Below, piece after piece: positions 22,101 through 34,309 of a stretch of DNA of 64,000 nucleotides. Source of the stretch: Oxyruncus cristatus (taxonomy: Eukaryota > Chordata > Aves > Passeriformes > Cotingidae); assembly GCA_013399855.1 (NCBI GenBank), contig VXAY01004752.1, positions 358,184 through 422,183 on the forward strand. Direction: 5' to 3'. Made by a program: the position numbers and the translations under genes. The notes beneath the pieces were generated by a model. It made no database searches and was not told where the DNA came from. It saw nothing but the letters and a program-made list of their open reading frames with translations. The first letter of the stretch is position 1, and each line of letters opens with the position of its first letter.

Positions 22101-23510
22101 CAACCCTTTAAAAATAACCCTCCCACCAAAAAGAGTCGAACTGCCTCTGCAGAAAATGTGGATCTTTTTGTCAAGTAATTGGACTGTCTTCTCTTTGAAA
22201 CAGCAACAGCATCCTCCATTAAAGAGAGGTTCCCAAAACTGTTTTCCAGTTGAAGAAATGCAAAATCTATGTGAACAGAAAATCCTGGAAAAGAACAGAA
22301 GAGATGAGCATCACCTGCCACAACCAGCCGTCCCATTCCAGGTGCTCTCTGTGGATAACGAAACACGCCATGAACAGAATATTTTGAAGATTTGACAGAT
22401 AAACTTGGAGTAAACATGACTGAAGGGCTCACACGTGTGAGGCTACTCGTGTCATATGCATTTGCAGGATCAGGGCTTACAGAACCAGGACACAGGGGGA
22501 GTTAGAAGATAATTATCCAAAGAGACCTACAATAAATATCTGTGGGCCAAACAGCACCATATGTACTGTATATTGATTTGGTAGTAAAGGGATTACTTGA
22601 GTGGTAGTGTCTATCCTGTATATTATTCAAATACAACAGATGGGAAATTGGCATGCCATGTAAAATACAAAATTCAATATTCATCCAAGTGGGCTGATAA
22701 ATTATCATAAACCATTTATGAATATCCCTCAACCATGAAGCCTAATAATAAAATAAAATTAAAAAACGCAACTCTCAGCCCAGTTCTATCAAAAGGCAGA
22801 GACAGGGGCAGACGCTGGAATAAGGGCCCTGTTCTCTTATCCAAACTGATCCAAGGCCGTGTCTTCTTCTGCAGATGGTCCCACCAGACCCAGTAGAAGC
22901 TACAATGATAAAAGGAGTCCTTGATTCCATCCTGAAGAGGAATGTCAGTGGTGAGAGGGCCTGGCATGAACTGGGAGGTTCAAAAGAGATAAAGCAAGAA
23001 GCGAAGTGGCGCATATTTTCATACACTGTTTTTCATGAGTAAACCAGGAGAACCAGAGATGTTTGGTTGAATGAGAATGGGGAGAAGCTTCAAGAGCAGT
23101 GGCCAAAGACATCAGCATATTGAAAGCACCATGACCACGTGATTCACGCAGAATATTTCACCTAAGGCAGCCAATACAACACAGTACTCTCTGATCACCC
23201 CCCAGCCTGCTGAGAACAACTGAACAGAGACTTCAAAAAACACTCTCTAGCAGGGGATAGCATCATCCTTAGCCTTCCTTCCAGGCAGACTGCTGTTTGA
23301 CAGTGGCCATGAGGTGGACAATGGCAGTCACTGAGGCGTTTGGACGCCGGGGATATTGTTGAATATCAGAACCAAAAGCCAGATTAGAAACCAGCCTCCA
23401 GTACCCAGCGACCTACTGGGCTCTTCACATTCCTGCAGACAAGGGGGATAGAAACCAGTCGTGGCCTACTTTGAACCCACCAGCGTGGATCAAACAGAAA
23501 GCAAGAATTA
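19165..23510. other. Unique non-coding sequence
   Basis: No supported gene. Frames reach about 110 codons, overlap on both strands and show no domain. The 20760-20945 part is AT-rich and repeat-free with many ATTAAT/TAATTA words and might be a conserved element. The 19500-20340 and 22400-22760 parts are also AT-rich. Confidence 0.5.
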
Positions 23511-23561
23511 GAACCATAGAATCATTTATGCTGGAAAGGCATCCAGGATCATTGAGTCCAT
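23511..23561 (-). mobile_element. CR1 3'-terminal stub
   Basis: The plus strand reads 'accatagaatcatttatgct', 'ggaaaggcatccaggatcat' and 'tgagtcca', a diverged reverse complement of the last 50 bp of CR1. Confidence 0.75.
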
Positions 23562-23657
23562 TTCAGCACAACTGGAATACCTGGCAGCTCAAAGGAGGGT
23601 CTTTTCTGATCAAAGACAACTTTTAGCCTGGCTGGGTGGGGAGCTTTATTCCTCAAT

Positions 23658-23700
23658 GGGGACAAATCTGAAGCTGGGGACAAATCTGAAGCTGGGGACA
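23658..23700. repeat. 18-bp tandem repeat, about 2.4 copies
   Basis: The unit GGGGACAAATCTGAAGCT occurs at 23658-23675 and 23676-23693 without mismatch, followed by GGGGACA. This is probably a recent local slippage duplication. Confidence 0.9.
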
Positions 23701-26329
23701 CTGATGGGGAGAGAAGGGAGGCTTGAGCGTTGTAGGAGTCAACCTCAGCAATTCTGGCTGGAAAACAGGGGGAAGAGTCTCTACCCACAGGGCAGCGTTG
23801 AGAATGGTGTCGTAATAAGCAATTTATGTCTCACACCAGGTCTTAAGAGGGCAGCCAAACTGATACACAAAAATTAGGAATATCCTCTGCCTTCCTTCTG
23901 TTAGTTTAGATGCCTGATAGACCCCTTTGTCTAGACTGAGTTATTGCCTGTTCCTGATAAACCTATCTGTAAGCTGTTAAGAGTATTGACAGGAAGTTAG
24001 CCAACATGGTACCATCTGGACCAGTCTAGCCAGTCTCCATGACCATGCCTAGGGATGACCCTGCCTGTCATTTTCAGGGTTATTAATCAGAAAAGGGAGA
24101 AATTACCCCCCCTCCAGGCACACACTTCCATCAGTAAACCATTCTAGAAATATTAATAATGATAATAATAAAACTGTGGATCTCTAAAGATCTCATTCTT
24201 TAGAAAATGAGTCCTTTGGAAAAGCTGCGTGTTTGTTCTGTAGCATGTTTAGTTGTATCCAAAAAAAGGTATCTAGGGAAAAGCAAAAAAAAAGCTTACT
24301 GTGAGTGGTTGTGGAAGAGAAAAAAAAAAATTAAAGATTTGCTTTGACCCATGGACAAGACTCCCAGAATGAAGCTGAAATAATTCAGAAGGAATTTATA
24401 GTAAGGGGATTAATCCTCAAACAACACACAGAAAGAAATCACCTGCTTTTTTTTTTTTTAGTATTTCTTATCATCCAGCAGCCTCATTCTGCTTTCTCCT
24501 TGAAAGAAATACCACCTGTTAGAGCACGAAAATATGGATTTATCTCTTGGTCTTTGGAAAAAAGACACACTTGGCTCTGCTCTTCAGAGGTCAATTCGGT
24601 GCTGTGTGTCTTTGCTCTTCACTCTGCTCAATCAGTAAAGTGGCACATCTGGAAAAGAGTCCCACTTACAGGAATATAATTCCTCTGCTAAACTCCCTGC
24701 ATTCCTATGGTATAAACACCTCTGATATAAAATTCCAAGAATTTAGAGGGTGACTAGACTGGGAGGCTGGAATTGCCTCCCTGGTTTTGTCACTCACCTG
24801 CCCTGTTATCCAGGACAGTTCACTTCTCAGGTTTCCCGTTTAATTCTCTGTACTTTGTCTTGCTGATATTGACCACACAGTCCTTCAGGATCTTTGTGCC
24901 CCAGGCTCCACTGGGGCCAAAAATCACTGTCCACAAGACAATCAGTAGCTGACCATCTCATTATCACTAGGTGTGCTTGCTCCTTCAGTGGAGAGACTGC
25001 AAAGGAAGAGAAAGGTGCATATGCCCTTCCATGCTTGTGCAGGAGGGAAATGGTGAAGAGACATCCAGAGTCATCCCTGGCATCCAGCCCTTGTGATAAC
25101 AGTGCTGGGCAGAGCTGTGATTCACTGGAATACTTAACAGACATGAATTAGACTTCACAGCAACTTCTCACGATGATCAGTCTTGGGGAGGAAATCTGAT
25201 TCGTGCCTACAAAACATTTTCTCTAGCAATCACATAAAGCAATTATTTGGGATTTCATCCTTTTCAAGCCATCTCTTTCCTCCTTCCACTTTTTTTTCTC
25301 TGCCTAGCACACGAGAATCACCAGATTATCAGCACAGAACACCACCAGAGACCCTCTTAAATCCGTGGTAAATGAGTGTCCTGACTTTCAAGACCCTCCA
25401 GCTGTCCCTGCTGATGCTGATCCTGCTTAGTCTAAGGCAAAGACCTCTGTGAAGCTCCTCTGCTCCCCTTTTAAACACTGACTTGAACTTTGGGACCTCT
25501 GGGCCACGGGCTGAAGATTTGTCTTTGTTCTTAGCAATGGGGGTACGGACCAGAGCAGCTGCTGGCACCCTGCTGACCTCAGTTTTTCGTCCTGTGCCCA
25601 TGAGAACAGGAACCTGGTCCGTTCTCCATCCTTTTTGAGATAATGCCATCCCAAACCCATGCTTTGGCCACTGGTTCCCCTGCCATCTTTTTTTTTTTTT
25701 AAAAAAGATATATGTAAATAAGGGTTTCAGGCTGTGATCTTCCACAATCTTAGTTGCCATGCAAAGTGGGTCCCCCTCATCCTCCCAAGAACGGTAACGT
25801 CCACCTGTAGCATCCAAATGTCTGATCACACAACCGCAGGCTCTCCCTGCATCCCCGTTACTTCAACGTTTGCTTCACCAGTGACAAGCAAGACACTTCT
25901 TGTGTTTTTCTGCAGGTTTTTGCGCCCCAAAGTAGCAGGGCACTGATGTGCCATTACTGTAATTAAGAAATACGGGATGATTCAGTAGGAAAGAGAGAAA
26001 AAAAAAAAAAACAGACAGAAAGACAGAGAAGCCCCCTGCAACATAATTGGTCACTGCTATGAATCTTTACTCAGGGGACAGATAGCACGACCAGAGGTAA
26101 TAGCTTACACACGTATTCTTGAGCTGTGCAATAGATGGAAAAGTGTCCCAGATGGATTGGGCAGGGGCTTAGTTCCGGGATTATGATGAGACAGTGGGTA
26201 ATTATTGAGTGGCATTGCCTCAGCGCTGATTATATCTGCAAGCTTGTTCCTTTCCTTCAGAGGAAAGCATTGATAAAGATAAACCATGCTGCTCTATGTC
26301 CTTCATGTAGCACAAAACAACACATTTCA
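23701..26329. other. Unique non-coding sequence
   Basis: No supported gene. It holds poly-A/T runs near 24320, 24450, 25690 and 26000. The 24775-24850 part loosely resembles a MIR core, but too weakly to annotate. A 166-codon minus-strand frame at 25329-25829 shows no recognisable domain. Confidence 0.45.
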
Positions 26330-27760
26330 ATCTAACAGGATCAGGTCTCCACTTTGATCACAATCTGTTACCTAGATGTCTTTGCAAATTAATCAGCCCT
26401 GCTTGTTTAGCTCCAGTCAGTTTGTACTGCTAAATTAATAAATGTACTAGGAGCATCAGAATACATAATTAAATTCTACAGTTTAATCTCCACATAATAA
26501 TTTTGACCTTAGTCTGGGGCCTCTGTTATAGCCAGCAACACATTGAATAGAGGCAGACCTTGCAATGCAGCTTACACTAACAATCTACCTTGAATGATTA
26601 CGCAGTGGCACCATAATCAAGAGCTACTAAAATCAGAGGAAATTAGGAAAACGAAATTGTAGCCACAGCTTCTGGCTATAGAAAATAAAAGGCAGCTAAT
26701 GCAGCATAGGCACAAATCTACCTCAAAAATTAGAGAAAGATACTCTGCCTTGGTTTAGTTAAACGGGAACAGTCATTTTGTAGCTCCAGTATCTGCATCA
26801 AATGCAGCCCAGAAGAGCAGAGGATGGTTTATGTTCTTCCCAGGAACACTTCTAAACTTCTGAGAAAAGAGTGGGTCGTGCCATGGAAGGGTTTTCTATG
26901 CTGGCCTTGTCAAAAGAAACAGCATTGATTTACTATGGCTGTTCAATAGATCTGTATGTGGTGGACACCTTTATCCCATATTATATACAGTATTGAGTAT
27001 TCCCACTTTGCTGCACAGGTGTTGGTTTAGATCTTTATATTGTCACACTTCGGTGTGAGGGGTGTTGTTCTGGCTGTCACACATTCGACATACCAGGCTC
27101 TAACATAAAAAGACAGTGGTGAAGAATCAGAGAACGCTGTAGCTTGGCTCAAAACCAGCCTAAATCATCCAGACCCTTCGATTTTAACTGGTTGTTTTGG
27201 GGCCAGTAAACTGGAGGCACCAGTGACATGATGCTGCTGCAGTTGTGCCAGATCCTCAACCAATATAAAATGGATCATTAGAACTTGTTTCTGTGGGACA
27301 GAGTCCTGTTGTAAATAATAAACTGAAACACCTTAAAAATCAACTGATTGATGAAATAAAAGCAGAACAATTAAAATACCTGGTAGTAAAGGCTATTATG
27401 CATTTCCTTTATAATATTTAGATTAAAAACCAGCCTAGCTGCCTTAATGTTTTGTGATGGTAGTCAGCATCAGAAGCTTAAAGAACAGTTTGTCAGCCAC
27501 ATTAAGAAGACCACATGAGCAGTAAAGCACCTGATGGAGCTTGGACTCTTTGTCTAAGACCTTGACTGTGGCCACTGGCACCAGAATCCTCTCAAGAGCT
27601 GATGGTAAATTGTAATATCATTTACATAACTGTAAACAAATTCAGTGTGATGAGGCCAGTGTGGGCAATAGTCAGAGAATTCGAAATAATTCGTTAATGA
27701 TGGTCGAACCCTTTAACTATGCGCACTAATGGCACAGAGTTACAGGTGGCAGTCCCTGCT
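26330..27760. promoter_or_regulatory. Repeat-free AT-rich block, possible conserved elements
   Basis: The block has few and short open frames, no recognisable transposon and no simple repeat. It has many TAATTA, TAATGA and AATTAA words such as AAATTAATAAATG and CATAATTAAATT. This texture is common in conserved non-coding sequence near developmental genes. No alignment is available, so this is only a suggestion. Confidence 0.25.
27043..27058. other. Perfect hairpin with TTCG loop
   Basis: TCACAC, TTCG, GTGTGA forms a 6-bp perfect stem closing on the exceptionally stable C(UUCG)G tetraloop if transcribed. No flanking terminator or cis-element context was seen. Confidence 0.6.
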
Positions 27761-28081
27761 CCTGTTGGACTTGGAAGTTCTCTCCTCTAAGCTCTGCTGG
27801 CAAAGGTGTAAAGTCTCTGTGTCAAATGTCTGTGGCCAAAGATGATGCATTACAGGAACATATTTTGATACACAATTTGTTTACCATTTACCTCACTCTC
27901 CTTCTCCAGTACATAACAAGGTTTAGATGTAACTCTCTGCAGAATGGGATAAAATGGGTGGACTGGAATCTGGTTGATTCAGATAAAGTTTGTGGAAGTT
28001 CCCACACCATAATAATGTCTTGCTCTAACGGGAACAAGGAGAGATGCAGTAGCAAGTGCATGGGGTAAAATGAATCGTAAA

Positions 28082-28330
28082 AGAATAGAATCATTTAGGT
28101 TGGAAAAGCCCCCTAAAGTCACCAAGGCCTACCATTACCCTGTCAGTGCCAAACCCGTAACTAAACCAGGTCCCCAGGTGCCACACCTGCATTTTTAAAT
28201 CCCTCCAGGGATGGTGACTCCACCACTGCCCTAGGCAGCTTGTGCCAGTGCTTACCAACCTTTTTGGTGAAGAAAAATTTCCTAATCTCCAATCTAAATT
28301 TCCCCTGGAGCCACTTGAGGCTGTTTCCTC
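28082..28330 (-). mobile_element. CR1 LINE 3' fragment
   Basis: The plus strand reads from 'tagaatcatttaggttggaa' through 'agggatggtgactccaccac', 'gccctaggcagcttgtgcca' and 'tttcctaatctccaatctaa' to 'gaggctgtttcctc'. On the minus strand this translates into pieces of the ORF2 tail such as 'LKWLQGKFRLEIRKFFFTKK'. The copy at 36361-36715 shares the same subfamily-specific 3' UTR segment ('catttttaaatcc'). Confidence 0.92.
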
Positions 28331-28831
28331 CTTCATCTACAAAAGCAAAGGAATGACAGTGCATGAGAGGTGGCAACAAAACCTGCTAAAAGATAACAGA
28401 AAACCAGAGAAACCCACTGTCACTAAGCACCTACCACAAAGCTTGTCCCTCCTGCATAGGACTGAGGGAACAACCCTCCAGCCCTGCAGTTCTTGTGAAG
28501 TGTTTTGGATAGATGGATGCATGGAGTGAGTTCTGGCATAGCACAGAGGGACTCCTGGGCAAACACAGGTATCCCAAAGGGGGATGTCTCTCTCTGAGCT
28601 GTTCATCTGCAGCTCCTGTCAATAAACAGAGTGAGAGAGGCACTTTAGGCATCTGATTCTTCTGATGTCTACCTTAGTCACCGAACATTAGATGATTCCT
28701 ATGTCTGTGTTCTGAACTGGTAAAAGGCTCTGTGTCTCGATCCTGGTTTGTTTGCTTATCAAATACACACTCTTCCTTGCGGCAGCTCTCACAGACTGCT
28801 GTCCCCAGGTGCTGCATACCAGGCAGGGGCA
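28331..28831. other. Unique spacer between two CR1 copies
   Basis: No gene. It includes weak overlapping frames and no recognised repeat. Confidence 0.5.
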
Positions 28832-29417
28832 GAGAACCACAGAATCTCAGAGTGATCTGGGTTGGAAAAGACCTCTGAGATCATCCAGTCCAACCTATGA
28901 CCCAACACCACCGTGTCAAGCAGATCACAGGACTCAGTGCCCCATCCAGTCTTTCCTTAAACAGCTCCAGGGACAGTGACTCCACCATCTCCCTGGCCAG
29001 CCCATTCCAATGTCCAATCACCCTTTCTGTAAAGGTGTCCCTCCTAATGTCCAACCTAAACCTCCCCTGGCAGAGCTTGAGGCCATTTCCTCTTCTCCCA
29101 ACCCTCTGTTCCCTGGGAGCAGAGCCCAACCCACACCCCCCCACCCCGGCTCCCCTCTCCTGTCAGGGAGTTGCAGAGCCAGAAAGTCCCCCCTGAGCCT
29201 CCTTTTCTCCAGGTTGAGCCCCCCCAGTTCCCTCAGCTGCTCCTGGTGCTCCAGACCCTTCCCCGGCTCCGTTCCCTTGTCAGGATTCGCTCCAGCCCCT
29301 CCTGAGTTGAGGGGCCCAAAACTGGACAGTGGACTCGAGGTGTGGCCTCACCAGTGCCCACTCCAGGGCAAGAATCACTTCCCTGGTCCTGCTGGCCACA
29401 CTGCTCCCGATACAAGG
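28832..29417 (-). mobile_element. CR1 LINE with ORF2 C-terminal region
   Basis: The second-longest CR1 in the window, about 585 bp. From its 3' tail at 28832 the minus strand runs up through '[20 protein letters not shown]', the normal end of CR1 ORF2, and back to '[20 protein letters not shown]' and '[13 protein letters not shown]' at about 29290-29400. Stops and frame breaks separate these parts. The 5' truncation lies near 29417. It belongs to the same general group as the 59.6-kb copy. Confidence 0.95.
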
Positions 29418-30815
29418 AAAGAGAAGGGCTGAAGTCCGAGGACTCCATGACTGGAGAACTGAACTGGTCCTCTGCACAGAGACCCGTTCATGGGGAGTTT
29501 GGGTGGTGGCTCCTGGATTCGTCCTGGTCACACAGCCCGACCTCCACACAGCCCCTCAAAACATTCCCTCCTGCACTCAGTCCTGTGTCCATCAAGGCTG
29601 GATAATGGCAGGAAAAATGAGGCAAAAAGTGGTTTCATACTAAATTAACATGTTCTGCAGCCTTTCATGCTGCAGAAGAGCATAAATCATGTTACCATGT
29701 CCAAAACTCGGGTCTTTTAGCACATGCTGGAGTCATAATCAAATACAGCACTTAACATACTTGTGTGATTTTGCTCCATGTAAAAACTACCTTCCTCTTT
29801 ACACTGTGTACATGCAATATTTATTTATTAAAACATTATACATTATAGAAGGGTAACCAGCCTTGTTTTGTTTTAAACGTCTATAAAGACAACATTCTTA
29901 CAACTAATTTATTTATAGCTTATTGCGTTAGTGGTTTATATTAGCTATTACTGCTAAGCAGGAGCAAGGCACATTCAATGTAAATTTTCACATTTGTCAA
30001 AAAAGGGAGAAGAAATGCAAAAACAGCATTAGGAAGAAAAATTCACCATTCTTAAAGAATAAATGGACAGACTTTTTACACTGAAAGGACAATTCAAGCA
30101 GTCAGCCCTGTTCACCATATATATCAATTATAAACTTGAAGATCGACTGGAATATGGAAGTCTCTGGAGGGCAGGGGTATTAAAAATATTATGCAGAATT
30201 ATCATGCACTGTTCTTAAAAAATAAACTCCAAACCTGTGCATAATGTGGGAGCAGATAAGCATTTGCAGTCAGGTTGTTGATCCAAAGAGAGTAATTAAA
30301 GAAGGTGAGGTCTAAACTTGTCAAAGTCATTTTGCCCTACTTTCCTATTTATAGGTTTCAAAATGGAAAAAGCCTTCAAAAGGATTTGCATCCTAGCTTC
30401 CCTCTGTAAGATCCTTCTGCAAGAGATTTGAGAATTAGCTGCTGTGCCTGCAGTATATTAAAATCTTTGACAGCCATCCACTTGGGGAATCCCTGGGAAA
30501 AAAAAAAAAAAAGGAACAACAACAACTGAAAAAAAAAATAATAACTACCTCACTTTGCTTCAAAAGGTTCACAGTATCACTTGGAAGTGGAGAATAAATC
30601 ACTGTTTTCTTAAGAATTGTTCCCAAGGCTTTTCTATTTTGGGGAGTCGTTCAGTGGGAAGAGCATGTGGCCAGGCTGGAGGTGCAGCCTCCCGCACCTT
30701 GTCCTGCTGCTCACCTGCTCTAAGGTGTTTTCCTGCCACCTCCCTCCCTCTCAGTGTGGTTGGGTTGGATGAGGAATAGACCCAGTCATCTTTTCACCCT
30801 CAGCATCACAGATCG
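29418..30815. other. Unique AT-rich non-coding sequence
   Basis: No gene from 29650 to 30400; open frames are scarce and the sequence is AT-rich, repeat-free and full of ATTTATTTATT and TTAGTGG words. It might include conserved elements. An A-rich tract at 30496-30540 precedes the next CR1. Confidence 0.45.
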
Positions 30816-30945
30816 TGGAATCACAGAACCGCTTTGGGTCGGGAGAGAATTTACAGACCATCCAGTTCCAACCCCCTGCCATGGGCAGGGACATCCTCCA
30901 CCAGACCGGGTTGCTCCAAGCCACATCCAACCTGGCCTTGAACAC
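30816..30945 (-). mobile_element. CR1 LINE 3' fragment
   Basis: The plus strand reads 'gtggaatcacagaaccgctt', 'aaccccctgccatgggcagg', 'accgggttgctccaagccac' and 'tccaacctggccttgaacac', the reverse complement of the CR1 3' UTR. The octamer tail is partly decayed. Confidence 0.92.
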
Positions 30946-31560
30946 AGAAGTTCTGTATAAAAAGTAAAAAGCAGCAGCTCCAAGCCTCTCACAGAAACTT
31001 GCTTTGAAAAGACAAGTCAAGACAGCACTGGGGTTTTGCTCTGGTAAAGAAAAAACATTGCTTCCCTGCACCAGTAATTTCAAACCTTCTTTAAACTCTG
31101 TAGAAATACGTTGATAGAAATGTTTTACATGAAAAAGAAAACAAGTTTTTAGCCTTGAAAGCCGAAAAAAAACCTCAACAATTTTGTCATTCGGTATTTT
31201 TAACAAAACCCAGAAAAATCCATCTTGAAAAAATTTAGAACTGCATTCCCGATTAAAAAAAAAAAAACAAACAAAACAAAACAAAAAAAAACCTACTTCA
31301 GTGCAAATAGTTCAACTGCTACATTCTCAGCTACAAAAAAAATCCTTTGAATGGACACTTTAAACATCGAGTTTTCCACTTATCAGGAAAATAAGTTTTC
31401 TTTAAGCAGGTCTCCAAGGTGGCTTTTTAAAATTGACAACTGAGCCCTACTTTGTCCTGTGACAGAGCAGCTAAATGCAACCTCTGGCTCAAATACGTTC
31501 TTATGTCGTACAGGCAAACGTGGAAATATCCAGTGAGCAGACAGGTGTGTGCTGCCAGGG
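30946..31560. other. Unique AT-rich non-coding sequence
   Basis: No gene. It contains an A-rich/AAAAC tract at 31254-31291, listed separately. The minus-strand frame at 30751-31284 passes through the CR1 and this tract and is not gene-like. Confidence 0.5.
31254..31291. repeat. A-rich (AAAAC)n tract
   Basis: Thirteen A are followed by CAAACAAAACAAAACAAAAA-type units. Confidence 0.9.
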
Positions 31561-31570
31561 ACACCACACG

Positions 31571-31830
31571 TTATCTGACAACATAACTTTTCACTCCCAC
31601 TTATCTCAGCTTCCTTGTACCAGGCCGTGAAAAGGCAGGGAGTTATCTGACTCCAGCATCACAGCTCTGCAAGCAGATAAAAAGGAGAGCTGAAGTGATG
31701 AAAATTAAAATATTTGGGGCAAGCCAAGGGAAAAGGGAAAAAAAAAAAAAAAAAAACCCGAAACACAAAAAAAAAAGCTGACTCATTTTCTAAACTGTTT
31801 CAGTCGTTTTGAAAAATAAGTCAGATAAGT
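31571..31830. promoter_or_regulatory. Candidate GATA / AP-1 (NF-E2-like) enhancer
   Basis: Four perfect AGATAA motifs (either strand) lie within 110 bp: TTATCT at 31571-31576, 31601-31606 and 31643-31648, and AGATAA at 31675-31680. A fifth AGATAA is at 31823-31828. GCTGACTCA, an AP-1/NF-E2-like site, is at 31777-31785. With equal base frequencies about 0.05 AGATAA would be expected in 110 bp counting both strands, so the density is notable. GATA plus NF-E2 sites are a known arrangement in erythroid and megakaryocytic enhancers. Function here is inferred from motifs only. Confidence 0.35.
31739..31776. repeat. A-rich simple tract
   Basis: Poly-A is broken by CCCG and CAC. It lies inside the GATA-motif region and is probably simple sequence. 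Confidence 0.85.
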
Positions 31831-34272
31831 CAGCAGGTGGATTCATTTCTCTCTTGTTCACTCACTCAGACTTCCCAGCCATCACGACAAAGTTTAAACG
31901 CTTTTCAGTGTAAATGTTTCTCATCACAGGGATTAAAGGCGAGATGAGATGACATGGGCATATGTCACAAAAGAAACTTCTTCTACCTTGGCACTTCAGA
32001 ATCCTGAGGGACAAGTAATGCTTAAGGAAAGGTGCTTTTTATGCCCACAATGATCTTGCTGAAGAAAACAAACGTGGAAAGTGTCATTCGGATAATTAAA
32101 AGTGAGAACTAGCAGAAACAGCATCCAGAAACAGATTAAAAAAAAAAGAAAAAGAAAAAGAAAACCAACTTGCCCCGGGGCAAAAGATAGGCTGGATGTC
32201 TCCTCTGTTATTCTGTTTCTGGTTTTGTGGACCAGATTTTTAGCTGAGTAACACGATACAAGTCCACCCACAGCCAAGGCTAAGCTGGTTTGCAACAGCT
32301 GAACATTTAGTCCACCAGCTTTATGACATTTTAAACTCCTCCTTTGAATTCACCCATTTTTTCCACTGCTATCACCCTTCCAAGAGAGCATTCATCCCAC
32401 AACACCTTATCTACAAAGGGCTCTGCAGAAGAGACGACCCTGCAGCTGCTTGAATGGACTGGGAGGAAAGGCTGGCTGGTTTGCTTGCTACTCTTAAACT
32501 GTTTTAGGTATTTTTTTTCCTTCCTTAAATCATAGCTTAAATTATCTGAGAGGGAAAACCAATGTTTTAGAAAAGCAGAACCCACTCTCCTCTGCGTATT
32601 GATGCCTCTAACAGGAGATATCCTCGGACCCAGTGCCTCCATCTTCAGTTTAAAATAAGCCTTCCAATGGCATTTTATTTGCTGCTTCTGTATCACTCCT
32701 ATCAGCCTCCTCTCACCTGTTTGCAGAGGTGCAGTCACTGCCTTCACGGGTGTGGCACAGCCCCTGAAATCAGGCCATTAAACACAACTGCCTTTTACCC
32801 CAAATATCGCAGGTACCCTGGCTGAGGAGCCCAAGGCTCAGCAAGACGATAAAGTGACATACCAGTGGTAATTGTTCTGACAAGGACCCTCTGAGCAGTG
32901 TCATTGGAGGTGACAGTCACTGGCAGTCTCCAGCTTAGCAGCAAGGTCACCGGGGAAAGGCAGTTTCCACTAATGCCGTCAGGCAGTGGAATTGTAGGCA
33001 AATCTTCCCGTTCCCGAGTGACCACCACCCCAGAGGGCAAGAGATGGCAAGAGGAATGACAGATAAAGCACACACACAGCACTTAAAAAAAAAAAAAAAA
33101 TCTTTGCTTTTCCTTCTCAAACGAAACACTTTTTAAAAATAAATAGCGAAAAGGAAGGAGAAAAGGGTCTGGGGTTTTAGCATCTCTGCTAAGGAACCGG
33201 AAAATCCATGGGCCCGCAGGACCTCTGTCAAAGCAAGTGAGACCTGGATGGAGACCCCTCTCCATTCCCAAGGCTTGTCCTTGACCCCCCGAAGCCAAGT
33301 TTAGCAATCCTGAGCCTTGCAAGTGAATAGGTGGGGGAAATGGCCCGTTCCCTGCTCAGGTAGCTCAGCACAACTCGGTGCTCACGGCAGAGCGCTTCGC
33401 CGCTCCGCACACCCAGGAATTCGGGTCTGGCTCCCGCTGCCGCAGCTCTATGGGTGCCAATGTTAAAGAGACATTCAGTTGGAAAGAGGATGCTCTGCGA
33501 ACTGATATGCAAATAAAAACCATCAGCAAAGAGATGCAGCAGTCAGGAATGAGGGCTCACACACATTGTGCTCTCACCAAGTTCAGCGTTTTCCCTGACC
33601 CAACCTTCCCTGGAGGTACCCCTTTGCCCAACAGGTGATGTTTGACTCAGTGGCCGGGAGGTGACAATGTGCTGGAAATAGGAAATTCATATCATTTGTA
33701 TTCCTTTTCCTCCGCTATTCTACGGGTTGAAAGGGCCACCATTTTAAATTTAATTTACAGGGTATACCGTCTATCTGTTGGAAACACGAGGAAGCAGACC
33801 TTGTCCTAGTATTTATCAGACACATGCCGCCCATCTGCTTGAGCTGGGTCGAGGAGGATTTGCTGTTAATCCTTCAGACCCATCTGCAGGGGGTTCAAAA
33901 TGCTGACCAGAAAGCTAGACAAGATGAGGTTTATTTAATTAAAAAAACTGCTCCGGAGGTTACTGGAAATCACTCTGAAGAAGAAATAGCTTTTGATCAT
34001 GTCACTTCTAGGGAAGGCAGGAGGGGAAGGGGGATGGGGGAGGCGGGAAGAGTTTTGCATCAAAATAAGGCCGTGGCTACCAGTAAATAAATAAAACGTT
34101 AGAGCTGCACCAAATAAACCTGTTCCCGTGAGGGAACATTTCTATCTACCTGTTACATCAAATACAGAAAAAAAACGAAGCCCCCACTCCAGCTTGGATG
34201 TTTCGCCACCACATTGCAGGGCTTGGCCTCTAATCTGGGCAAAGTATGAAAGGCAGAAATTGGGTTACTCGT

Positions 34273-34309
<37 letters not shown>

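Noticed and set aside
23190..24080. Possible solo LTR of an endogenous retrovirus
   Set aside because: I looked for TG...CA ends, a polyadenylation signal and target-site duplications and could not define matching borders.
24775..24850. Possible third MIR SINE
   Set aside because: 'gttatccaggacagttcact' and 'tctcaggtttcc' resemble the MIR core but are too short and interrupted to claim.
30751..31284. 177-codon minus-strand frame
   Set aside because: It reads through a CR1 end and a poly-A tract (start region rich in F from poly-T), so it is not a gene.
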